Positions 9,792 through 19,114 of a stretch of 21,908 bases of DNA are shown here, piece after piece. The first letter of the stretch is position 1; the number at the start of each line of letters is the position of its first letter. The notes under the pieces are model-generated. The model did not search any database. It was not told where the DNA came from and was given only the letters and a program-made list of their open reading frames with translations. The stretch is from Chara braunii (Eukaryota > Streptophyta > Charophyceae > Charales > Characeae): positions 527,467 through 549,374 of the forward strand of contig BFEA01000539.1 of the NCBI GenBank assembly GCA_003427395.1, written 5' to 3'. The translations under genes and the position numbers were made by a program.

Positions 9792-10446
9792 CAGGGTTAC
9801 CTGACCGAACGTTCGGGGGTCCCCGGGCTGGGCCCTGAACGTTCGGGCGCTCAGGGTCCCGTTCGGGGGCCGAACACCTCCAGGTTCGGCCCCCGCCAAA
9901 ACAATTTTCGGGGCCAAAAAATAAGTTTTTTTTCTTGAATTGTTTTTTGCGAGTTCTCTATGATGTAACCACACACCTATAAATTTTGAAGTCATTCTGC
10001 TAAGCCAAAAAAACATTAAAAATTGTCAAAGATGGGGGTGTCAAAACGTGCTCGCCCACTCACTATTTTGTTTTTTTTCACTTTTAACTTTTTGTTTTCA
10101 CTTTATTTCGGGGCCTAAAAACTTTTATTATTTAAAAAAAAAAAATTAATGAGTTATTGATTATGTAAACTACATATCTGTAAATTTTCAGAGCATTTGT
10201 CAATGCCAAAAAATGATTAAAAATCGACAAAGATGGCGGTGTCGAAAAGGTGCTGGCACACTCACTCATTTTAATTCTCTTTTTATTTTTTCTTATTTTT
10301 ATCACAGTGTTTATTTTCTGTATTTGATTTTTAATTCAGATTTGGTAACGAATTTGGATATAGTGCCCAGGCAAATGTTGTTTAGTTTATTTTTCTCCAT
10401 AACATATTTTGTTTTCGAAAGTTTTTGAAAACTTTTTTTTTTTTTT
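9792..10446 (-). mobile_element. non-autonomous hAT-like element, copy B (inverted, cut by gap)
   Basis: Minus-strand relative of copies A, C and D. Its outer end CAGGGTTACCTGACCGAACG sits at 9792. The two subrepeats appear as complements of GACACC-CCATCTTTG near 10033 and 10234. The inner end runs into a T run and then the run of N, so the left terminus and hairpin are missing from the assembly. Confidence 0.65.
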
Positions 10447-10766
10447 NNNNNNNNNNNNNNNNNNNNNNNNNNNNNNNNNNNNNNNNNNNNNNNNNNNNNN
10501 NNNNNNNNNNNNNNNNNNNNNNNNNNNNNNNNNNNNNNNNNNNNNNNNNNNNNNNNNNNNNNNNNNNNNNNNNNNNNNNNNNNNNNNNNNNNNNNNNNNN
10601 NNNNNNNNNNNNNNNNNNNNNNNNNNNNNNNNNNNNNNNNNNNNNNNNNNNNNNNNNNNNNNNNNNNNNNNNNNNNNNNNNNNNNNNNNNNNNNNNNNNN
10701 NNNNNNNNNNNNNNNNNNNNNNNNNNNNNNNNNNNNNNNNNNNNNNNNNNNNNNNNNNNNNNNNNN
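10447..10766. other. assembly gap (320 N)
   Basis: Unknown bases. The gap starts inside a T run and ends inside the A-rich 5' part of copy C, so the missing DNA probably contains facing poly(T)/poly(A) tracts and the GC-rich hairpins of copies B and C. The true length is not known. Confidence 0.95.
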
Positions 10767-11404
10767 TTCCAAAAATTCTGAAAAAAAACTATGTCATGCA
10801 GAAGAATAAACTAAACAATATTTGCCTCATTAGTACATCCAAATTTCTTACCAAATTTGAAATAAAAATCAAATACGAAAAATAAATAATATTAATGAAA
10901 ATAAGAAAAAATAAAACGAGAATGAAATTATTGCGTGGGCGAGCAAGTTTTTGACACCGCCATCTTTGGCGATTTTTCATTTTTTTTTGGCTTTGTCAAA
11001 TGCCATGAAATTTTATACATATGTATCTTACATCATAGAGAACCTACAAATAAAGTTTAAAAAAATAACATTTTTTTTCAGACCCCAAAATAAAGGGAAA
11101 ACAAAAAGTGAAAAGAGAAAAAAAACAAATAAGTAAGTGGGAAAGCAAGTTTTAACACCATCATCTTTGCCGATTTTTCACTATTATTTGACGCCACAGA
11201 ATGACTTCAAAATTGAGAAACAGGTAGCTTACATAACAGAGAACTCACAAAAAAAAATCAGAAAAAAATAATAATATTTAGGTACCAAAATACTTTTTTG
11301 CGGGGTCCGAACCACTTCGAGTTCGGGCCCCGTACGGGGACCCGAACGCCCGAACGTTCGGGGGTCAGCTTAGGGGCCTCCGTACGTTCGGCCTGGCAAC
11401 TCTG
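10767..11404 (+). mobile_element. non-autonomous hAT-like element, copy C (5' end in gap)
   Basis: Closely similar to copy D, including ATGCAGAAGAATAAACT, two subrepeats near 10936 and 11137 (spacing 201), GCGGGGTCCGAACC, and the right end CGTACGTTCGGCCTGGCAAC. The terminal CTCTG is followed at once by (TA)n. The left end is lost in the gap. Non-coding. Confidence 0.7.
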
Positions 11405-11422
11405 TATATATATATATATATA
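11405..11422. repeat. (TA)n microsatellite
   Basis: Nine TA units directly follow the right end of copy C and precede the ribozyme-like block. Confidence 0.9.
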
Positions 11423-11434
11423 GGGTTCAGCCTC

Positions 11435-11463
11435 CTGATGAGTCGGTGAAACTCCGACGAAAC
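11435..11463 (+). ncRNA. hammerhead-ribozyme-like core, candidate
   Basis: CTGATGA (11435-11441), then a perfect 5 bp stem II (GTCGG 11442-11446 with CCGAC 11454-11458, 7-base loop), then GAAAC (11459-11463). These are the two invariant core strands and stem II of a hammerhead ribozyme in the correct order and spacing. What is missing is a convincing stem I: the bases left of CTGATGA do not pair well next to a UH cleavage site. A possible stem III pairs ACCGT (11462-11466) with ACGGT (11511-11515). The arms may have been lost to the flanking (TA)n expansions, so activity is doubtful. Confidence 0.45.
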
Positions 11464-11538
11464 CGTTTGTCACAGCCCCTCGTTTGTTGTCCTCTTCTCT
11501 CTCTCTGCCTACGGTTTACCGGGCACTTCTGTTTGTGA

Positions 11539-11540
<2 letters not shown>

Positions 11541-11581
<41 letters not shown>
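11541..11581. repeat. (AT)n microsatellite
   Basis: About twenty AT units without interruption. Confidence 0.95.
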
Positions 11582-11583
<2 letters not shown>

Positions 11584-13784
11584 GGGAACAGTTCGCTACC
11601 GATGATAATCAATTTACCATGTCTGAGCAAATAATGATGATGAATGGACCCTTACGAAGGGTAATAGGATATGCGACACTAAATAGAATGGTGGTGAAAA
11701 ATAACAAGTCATTAATCGACACTCACAAAAGACTGACTGTTAATTTATTAATTAAGTTATTACTGCGATATGCAGGTGCTCTTTAAAATACACATGTCTG
11801 ATTCAGTAAGTAATAATGAATCACTTGCAGGACTTCACATAAGCATAACCTTCACCACACCATTTTCATCACCGCCATCACCATAGTTTCTTTCACATCT
11901 AACCTTCAATTACAAATTTTCTTAATATAGTGAAGGGTGAGTGAAAGGGAGAGAAAATAGTCCTCGTAATACAGTGGTTTTTCATAAACACAAATAAACA
12001 ACACACATACAATTCAGATAAAGAGAAAAAAAAAAAAAGAATATCATTTTAGTATAGCTTGCATGTTTCAAACACAGGTCCGGGTGGGATGTACAAAAAT
12101 CATCACTTTTTCAGATAATGCTCTGTCATTTGTTCGTTGATGATCTAAGAGGTAAAAATCACATGCCCAATATGCATGATAACTCAATAATCATGAGTTA
12201 ACAGCCTGAGTTATCTATAGCACATAGATTTGTCAATCTTTGTATTCTTTCATTGAAATTCCTATGGAAAGGGCATTCTTCTTCATCGAAGTAGGGTGAG
12301 GGTCAACCTTCAAAGAGCATGCAGGGAGCTTTACGAAGGTTCTCACACAATCTAGTAGAGTGGCGATGGGGGCAGTAAGGTGCGGAACAATGGGTTGTGG
12401 TTGTGGCATCCTTACAATCGGATTATCTCGAACAAGATGTCTCGTTTATTTATAGTTGTAACATATTTGCGGGGCATAGATAAAGACAACTGCTGCAACT
12501 AAACAAACAACTACTAGTTATGTACGTGTACGAGGCAACGGAGGAATAAGTATCTGACAATAGGTTATGAGTGATGTGGCAATGAGACAAAGAGATTTAT
12601 GAAATTAACATGTTCCCCTTTCGCTTGTAAAAATATGTTATGTTATTTAGATTTTTCCCCCTTAATGAAGTATAAAATCCTTGTTATACATGTCATTTCG
12701 TTTAAACTAATCATAGGTTGATTTATGACTACGATTTATTTGATTGTTAAGTATCAAGGGGGTGAGGTTTCCTGATCGACATAGATATAGTTTTAAGTAA
12801 AACATCCTGGGGATGTTTCTGATGGTAAGCATTATCATACTTAAATCGAGAAGGTTATAGCAAAGTCTCTTTGAATTTTAAGTAAGGTTGGCGTTGAGGA
12901 AGTTGTATGGGGGGATAGGGTTAGAGTAAAATGATTGGAGGGTGTTTTTTTATTATAAGTCTCTTGAGTTTTTCAACATGGTTGGGGCATAAGGTTTTAA
13001 CAATTTGTTTATGTACAACCAACAAACATCGAATTTTAACTTTACTTGCCTCTCTGTGTTTTTTTGTGGGGTCTGCCTCCCATGTCCTTTTTTGTTAATT
13101 CTGCCGCCTCGGGGAGTGAATGGAGGGATATCATTTTTCTTAGTTTTTTTTCATCCATCGATAAAGAGATTGTGGTCCATTAAAACATTTGTATTGATTT
13201 TTTACCTTTCAAATAACGTTTGCATGTGAGATTTCACCATCCAATATAATGCTTCAATATTATTAAAATGCAAAAAAAAAAAAATCAACATAACTTTATC
13301 AATCCATGTAATTATAATTCCGAAACAATTTTTTTCCAAGTAAAAAATGTTTGATCCGTACTCGTTGGATATACTTGAAGAAGAAGATTGTTGACCGAAG
13401 CTTGTGGGAAACGTGTTATCCAAAAAAATTATACAAAGCAGAAGGAACATAATATACACAAAGGAGGAGAGAAAGAGGTTCTCGTTGATCGAAAATAAAC
13501 TCGACCATTAGGTGGTCATTTCGAAGCAATAGGGTGGTCACTTTATCTCGTTTGGGTTCTTCATCTCTATCATGTTTAGTTGCTTGTCCTCCATTACGGA
13601 GATGATATTAATTGGGTGGGCCTGTGAGTTTAGCGTTATTTTATTGAATTATTGTCGAATCTCCTTACGTTATTGCCCTTATTTTGGGGTTGCAAGGTAG
13701 AACTATTTTTTTATGTTTTGAGATCCAACCCCTCATCTTCGGGAGTGAGATCGAGCTAGAGGTTTATTCTCATGACTCACCAAA
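11582..13784. other. AT-rich non-coding stretch, nothing recognised
   Basis: About 2.2 kb in which I can support no gene, RNA or mobile element. Frames of up to 100 codons lack motifs and look like chance. Confidence 0.45.
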
Positions 13785-13905
13785 TTGTAAGCTTAGACAA
13801 GTATTGACGACTCATAGGAAGCGTGACCTATATGTGTAAGTTTTTTTTGTAAGTTTAGACAAGGATTGACGACTCATAGGAAGCGCGACCTATGTGTAAG
13901 CTTTG
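13785..13905. repeat. 62 bp tandem duplication
   Basis: TTGTAAGCTTAGACAAG at 13785 recurs as TTGTAAGTTTAGACAAG at about 13848. Both are followed by GACGACTCATAGGAAGCG and GACCTATATGTGTAAG-like sequence. Few differences. Confidence 0.85.
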
Positions 13906-14100
13906 ATATCAACCTCACATTCATTATTAGGTGTGACGGTATGAAATTCCATGTTAGAATTTGAATTGTTATCTGTTAGTTCCCTCAAAGTGTTCAAGTT
14001 GAAAATCTTCAAGTATCATCTGGGGTTGGTTGAAACTTGAAAGAGGGAGAAGTAAATCTCGATACTTTCAAATGAAACAAGGGTAAGTGAACGATAAAGA

Positions 14101-14513
14101 CCAACAGGTTGCAAAGAGAGCAAGAGGCCTGGGTTCAGGTCCGAGTCTCACCACTTCCCACTGGCACAATGAACGAGAGACACATAAAATAATTTTAACA
14201 ATCACACAATTTTCAACCCATTCCGCATGGCCATCATTGATAATTTTGTCAAAAACATAACTTCGTTTCCATACGAATAAGTTTTCACATTTGTCGATGG
14301 TGACGATAACATCACCGTTTTTTTTCCCCATATTAAACCACTAATACCTTTGAGCATGTTTTTTTCGAGCTTGAATTTCACTGCGCTCCGAGTTTTGTCA
14401 AACCTGTGTCCAACTCCATTTTCTTTTCTGGTGCTCTCACCGAAATAACAAAAGAAGAAGAATAAAAATGACGACTGTGGACTCAAAAAAAAAAAAAAAA
14501 AAAAAAAAAAAAA
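14101..14513 (+). mobile_element. possible SINE-like repeat with poly(A) tail
   Basis: GGTTCAGGTCC at 14132-14142 resembles a tRNA-type B box (GGTTCGANTCC, two mismatches). A weak A-box-like stretch lies about 30 bases upstream, and 29 consecutive A end the region at 14485-14513. This order (pol III promoter head, body, poly(A) tail) is that of a tRNA-derived SINE. No target duplication is apparent, and neither a second copy nor a clean A box is present, so it remains a suggestion. Confidence 0.25.
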
Positions 14514-14786
14514 CGTGAAATGCAGTTGGATAGATTCTTGGAAGTGGTAGTGTGAGTGTGCCCTCAGTGAGGGTATCTTAGCCCTCTCGGCAAGTCATCA
14601 GATTTCATAAAAATATAAAAGAACAAAAAAAACGAAATGTGGCTGGATACATTCCTTCAAGTGTCAGTGTCATCAGGGTTACAACCCTCTGAGGAAGCAC
14701 AACTTGAACAAATCACGGAATCCGCCCTGCCTCATTAACATGGAGCTCATAAGAACGATAAGAAAAAAAAAAAAAAAAAAAAAAAA
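14514..14786 (+). repeat. two related poly(A)-separated units, about 118 bp apart
   Basis: GTGAAATGCAGTTGGATAGATTC near 14515 and CGAAATGTGGCTGGATACATTCC near 14633 are diverged copies. Each is followed by AAGTG..AGTGT and a TCA-GGGT or GTGAGGGT hairpin-like stretch, then an A run (14625-14632 and 14763-14786). They resemble tandem short retroposon units. Confidence 0.45.
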
Positions 14787-16309
14787 GTTAGAATATGATT
14801 GTATTAGTTGAAAGATTCATTTTGTGGAGGATGATTGTGAGCATGGTCTTCTAAACTACCATGCCCGACATAATTACATCAGAGAAAACATTTTTTTTCC
14901 ATCTTTCATGCAGGAGCAATATAAAACTAAAATTTGTGGAACTTGCCAACCCAAGGTCGCTCCCCCAAATTTTTGGAAACGGGCATTTTAACGTAGTTTT
15001 CCAACACTAACCGAGGTACTAATGGTTGAAAAGATCGTAAGTATGCACATAGGATTGCACGGTTTGACAATTTTTCGTTCCGCAGAGTTTAGGACTAGTG
15101 AGAGTTATATAAACGAATCGTGTTGATTAGAGGAACCCTCTCACCTACACTCAGAACATAAAGTTTATAGTTGGGGAAAAGTTGTGTCAACCTAATGAAT
15201 AATTATAAGTTCATGATAAGGTAATAATACCGAATAAAGACATAAAGTTGTTTGCAGCATCACAAACAAAAATTGCGCATAACATAGACAATACTCTTCA
15301 TTGGGGAAAATATAAGGTTTGGAGAGTTGAGCCTCAACCTTTCGTACATTCTAGTTAAGAGATAAGCATGGGAGCGGTTGATATATAATTTTGGGCTGAA
15401 AATTTTATCGGAGATACACATTAATTGGGCATCACATTCATTTCTTGATGACCGATGCAAACATACATCAAATATCAATTTCAACAAACAAACATGCATT
15501 CCATCTCATACAATGGTGACAAACACACGTTATGCTCATATGAAGTAAAAAGTATAAATTATAAAAAATAATCTGTATCCATCTAAAATGAAAAACTTAG
15601 TTATATGAAAACACTAATCCGACCTGACCCTCTATCTCAAATAAAAATAACAAATTAACCAGTTGTCTGAAGACACTCATCCGAGCCGACCTTATTAAAT
15701 CTTTTCATCAAGCAAACATTCTCATTTCGCCATATGAATAGGTTTAGGGCAAACCAGGGACCCTGTATGGTCGCGCAACTCCAAAGGAACGTTACTTCAC
15801 GGGACAATCCAACATACATAATAAGAGGACCAATCGACATGAAGGGAAGACAAAAGAGTAAAAAATAAGAGGTAAAAATAGAGTGAGGTGGGAAAAAATA
15901 AACAGGTGGAGTGTTTGACAAAGAAAACAAATAAGGAATAAAGCAATAAAGTTAAAGGCGGAGTGAGAAAAAAAGTTTGCAAAAAAAACATGGATGTGCA
16001 AAAAAAATAAAGTCCAGGCGGTGAAAAAATGAAGACCGACGGACACATGTTTCAAGATATTTGAAAATTTGTGATACCTCCATTCTCAATATGTTTTTTC
16101 CCGACAATGCAAAAAGAAAAAATCTACATATGTCTTCTCAAAGACGCAAAACCAAAAAAGTAAAATGGAAAAAAATTCCGAATGAAAACAAATTATCCTC
16201 GCTCGCTTAAAAGGAAATGAAATAACATTTTGTCAAATCTCAAGTCAGAAACAACCTTACAGTTACAAAACAAGAATAGAGTACACATCCGGTGCAACCC
16301 CCTCTCGAC
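14787..16309. other. AT-rich non-coding stretch
   Basis: No gene recognised. A short loose direct repeat (ACACT-ATCCGA-C-GACC) occurs near 15610 and 15673. The Phe/Leu-rich minus-strand frames near 15.7-16.05 kb are A-rich DNA read backwards and have no family motif. Confidence 0.45.
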
Positions 16310-16333
16310 GCGTTCGGCCGTTCGGCCGAACGC
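16310..16333. repeat. GC-rich hairpin at left of copy D
   Basis: GCGTTCGGCCG and CGGCCGAACGC form 11 bp perfect arms around TT. It corresponds to 8151-8175 in copy A but the loop differs, and it is again followed by a C run and then an A-rich tract. Confidence 0.8.
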
Positions 16334-17013
16334 AGACCCCCCCCCCCAAAAAAAAACAAAAAACAAAAAAACGTTTCCAAAAAATATGAAACAAATATAT
16401 GTGATGCAGAAGAATAAACTCAACAACGTTTGCCTCAACAGTACATCCAAATTCGTTACCAAATTTGAATTAAAAATAAAATAAAAAAAATAAATAATAT
16501 TACGAAAAATAAGAAAAAATAAAACGAGAATGAAATTATTGCGTGGGCGAGAACGTTTTTGACATCGCCATCTTTGGCAATTTTTCATTTTTTTTTGGCT
16601 TTGTCAAATGCAATGAAATTTTATACATATGTATGTTACATAATATAGAACCTATAAATAAAGTTTGAAAAAATAATAATTGTTTTCATGCCCCGAAATA
16701 AAAGGAAAACAAAAAGTGAAAAGAGAAAAAAAACAAATTGGTAAGTGGGCAAGCAAGTTTTGACACCACCATCTTTGCCGATTTTTCATTATTGTTTGGC
16801 TGCACAGAATGCCTTCAAAATTAAGAGGCACGTAGCTTACAGGACAAAGAACTCACGAAAACAAATTCAGAAAAAAAAAACAAAAAATAGGTACCAAAAT
16901 AATTTTTTGCGGGGTCCGAACCCCTTCGAGTTTGAGCCCCGTACGGGGACCCGAACGCCCGAACGTTCGGGGGTCAGCTTAGGGGCCTCCGTACGTTCGG
17001 CCTGGCAACCCTG
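16310..17013 (+). mobile_element. non-autonomous hAT-like element, copy D (left end truncated)
   Basis: Similar to copy C throughout: ATGCAGAAGAATAAACT, two subrepeats starting near 16544 and 16746 (spacing 202), GTACGGGGACCCGAACGCCC, and the right end CTGGCAACCCTG followed directly by (TA)n. No CAGGG terminus is found left of the hairpin; similarity to copy A stops there, so the left end is missing or replaced. Confidence 0.7.
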
Positions 17014-17063
17014 TATATATATATATATATATTCATTTATTTATATCTTTTTTTTTTTTTTTT
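17014..17063. repeat. (TA)n followed by poly(T)
   Basis: A TA microsatellite (17014-17032), a short T/A-rich spacer and 16 T (17048-17063) separate element copy D from the retroelement target site. Confidence 0.9.
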
Positions 17064-17083
17064 AGCCCAGGGTATTGTAGAGG

Positions 17084-17094
17084 CCAAGGACCAG
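17084..17094. repeat. left target site duplication of the retroelement
   Basis: CCAAGGACCAG here is identical to 21714-21724. The two copies lie exactly outside the long terminal direct repeats, as expected for a duplication made on insertion. The two leading C could belong to the element end, so the duplication is 9 to 11 bp. Confidence 0.85.
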
Positions 17095-17504
17095 TAACTT
17101 TTTCCATTTTACCAATAGTTAGGAAGTACTTCTGTGACCATCCATCTAGGACCTTCCTAACCACTAGTACTTATACCTACCGACCGTCGTAGATCTCATC
17201 TCCTTCGTTCGTTGTGAGACCCCTGATGAGCTTCGGTTTTGACGACCGGACGAAACATGTCGGGTCGATTACCAGCGGCTCGTATGATCATGACATTTAG
17301 GCGTTTTTGCCTACTTTGGTTCGAGCCTTGATAGACGTTTTTTATGCTTTACGATGATTTTATGCCTATTTCGCCGCGTTCGGGAGTTTTGTGACTACGA
17401 CTTCTTGGTGTGCTTCTTCTTTCTTCCTTCTTGCGTGTTGTGAACTTGTGATCTTGTATGCTAACTTCTCTTCTATACTTGGTTGGATGCATGTGATTTC
17501 ATTA
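17095..17504 (+). repeat. left pLTR (410 bp terminal direct repeat)
   Basis: Aligns without large gaps to 21304-21713. About 45 of 410 positions differ by eye, mostly transitions. It contains the hammerhead at 17218-17266 and, just after it, a small hairpin (TAGGC at 17298-17302 with GCCTA at 17309-17313, loop GTTTTT). It probably carries the promoter, but no clear TATA box is seen. Confidence 0.9.
17218..17266 (+). ncRNA. hammerhead ribozyme, type I, left copy
   Basis: Stem I pairs GACCC (17218-17222) with GGGTC (17262-17266). The core strand CTGATGA lies at 17223-17229. Stem II pairs TTCGG (17232-17236) with CCGGA (17246-17250). The second core strand GAAAC is at 17252-17256, and the cleavage triplet GTC is at 17259-17261, so the cut would fall after 17261. 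Stem III is only AC/GT around a two-base loop, as in the minimal hammerheads of Penelope-like elements. The ACATGT there is self-complementary, so two transcripts could share a 6 bp stem III and act as a dimer. All core bases are present, so it could still be active. Confidence 0.85.
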
Positions 17505-17672
17505 CCATCCTTTCGACAGTATAACCACTGTAGGAATTATACTACGAGTGTGTGACTTGTTGGCCAGTCATTACTTACCATTTATCACTAATCGTTAACT
17601 ACCTGTTATACTGATTGATTTGGTTTTCATATTGATTACGATTGGTGTCTGACTTTGGCTTCGTTTTTCCCG
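17505..17672 (+). other. leader between left pLTR and ORF1
   Basis: About 170 bp without a feature I can name, preceding the first plausible ORF1 start codon at 17673. Confidence 0.5.
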
Positions 17673-19114
17673 ATGGTTGTGCAACTACCTCCTAGGACCT
17701 TCTTTACTTGTAATTCGGCCACGGGCTGCACACCACTTCTATCGTGAGTGTCCGCAGGGTTACAATGGATTTCGACCACGGGCGACCGGTGCCAATGGGG
17801 TGCCAACCGGCGCTCCTCTTCTAGTGCTGCCTGTTACCTAAAATTCTACTTTTGGTTGAGTTATCATGAATCAAATAGCATTGGTTAACGGTATGGAGGT
17901 GCACCGCGACCAAATTTTTGGAAGAACAATCAAGAGAAACTAGACAAAGTTTTTGGCAAACTGTTAGCAGATGAGGAGAGAGAAAAGAAACAGAATGAAG
18001 AGGATGAGAGCATTAAGAGAGAAAAAAAGGAGGAGGAACGACGCCTGCAATTGAAAAACGAACGTGAGAGATTTGAAAAGGACATAGGTGCGCGATTAGA
18101 GAATTTAGAGTTGCGAGTAGATAGGGATATCGACAAAACCAAGAACGTCAGTTCTGCGGAGGATGAAACTTTGCGTTTACGTAGGGAGAACGAGGATCTT
18201 CGACGTGCCTTGTTAGGTGGTGGCGAGTCAAGTCAAGTTCAATCGCTGCAGAAGGAACTTGTTGACCTTCGCTTGTTGATTGCTACCAAGAACTCCAAGG
18301 AAGACGAGATGCTTGCCATGAAGCATGAGATCGAACAGTTACGTTATTCCACTAACAACATCGGGGATGTTGAGCGGGAACTGGCAGATCTGAAAAGTGA
18401 GATGGTCATTCTGCGAGGATAGAATGAACGAGCACTCAATTAAGCCAAACTTTGGAAGGACGAAGCAATGAGGCCTGATAACAAACGTGGGAGTATTGTC
18501 ATGAATACTTCCGACGTTTCTTATCGAGGTACCCCGAAACCACGTTGGACTGATCTGGGTCAAAACGGTGCAGAGAAATGGAAAGCCGAGTACCGCAAAC
18601 TTCAGGACCTGAGGAAGGCTGACGACTTTGCTGAAGTGGAAATATTAAAGAAGAAACATGCTCAGACTGCGTCAGAAGTTCTAAATCTGCAAAAGAAGAT
18701 GAATGAATTGTCGGCCAATGATGGGAAGGATGAAGTTCATGTTGTCGGCACTAACCTGAAGGATAAGCTCGATGTTGTCACCCTTCGCTCTGCATGTAAG
18801 CGGAAGAAGGCGACACCGAACCAAGATAGAGTTAAGAAACGGTTGACCGTGTTGCCTCCGTGCACAAGCAGACGAAGCAGCTTAAGTTGATCCGGAAGAC
18901 CGGTCTGGAATCTCTGTGCAAGGATGTGGGACTCGAGATGGGCAAAGTGGATGCCATGGTGGATGCGATTGCAGAGCATTATGCTATAGAGGCATTTGGC
19001 AAGCTTAGTAGTCGAGACAAAGAAAAAGAGAAAGAGTCGGTGATTGTTGATGCAGAATCTTCGCGGGAGATCAACGACTTCGTGGATGCCTGGGAGACTT
19101 CGGCTGAACTCTAA
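17673..19114 (+). pseudogene. ORF1 of the retroelement: gag-like, knuckle plus coiled coil, broken
   Basis: The ATG at 17673 (MVVQLPPRTFFTCN) leads, after a frameshift, into HFYRECP (17734-17754), the H-x4-C half of a CCHC zinc knuckle, then a Gly/Pro/Arg linker. From 17889 a second frame runs into FWKNNQEKLDKVFGKLLADE and a strongly charged Glu/Lys/Arg heptad-like stretch to about 18420, predicted coiled coil. Stops at 18420 (TAG) and 18441 (TAA) interrupt it, and a one-base shift near 18845 moves to the frame ending at 19114. The last part (around LESLCKDVGLEMGK, near 18905) faintly resembles a SAP nucleic-acid-binding motif. Established: retroelement first ORFs with knuckles and coiled coils bind and multimerise on RNA. 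Inferred: the same role here. Frames differ at least three times, so it makes no protein. Exact boundaries before 17889 are uncertain. Confidence 0.6.

Noticed and set aside
10311-10885. Frames of 118-158 codons across the gap
   Set aside because: Most residues are unknown bases; only the flanking element ends are real.
15655-16055. Phe/Leu-rich minus-strand frames resembling membrane proteins
   Set aside because: They are A-rich and G/A-rich DNA read in reverse; three overlapping frames look equally hydrophobic.
16193-16588. 131-codon minus-strand frame
   Set aside because: It runs across the left edge and hairpin of the hAT-like copy D and its homopolymer runs; not conserved in the other copies.
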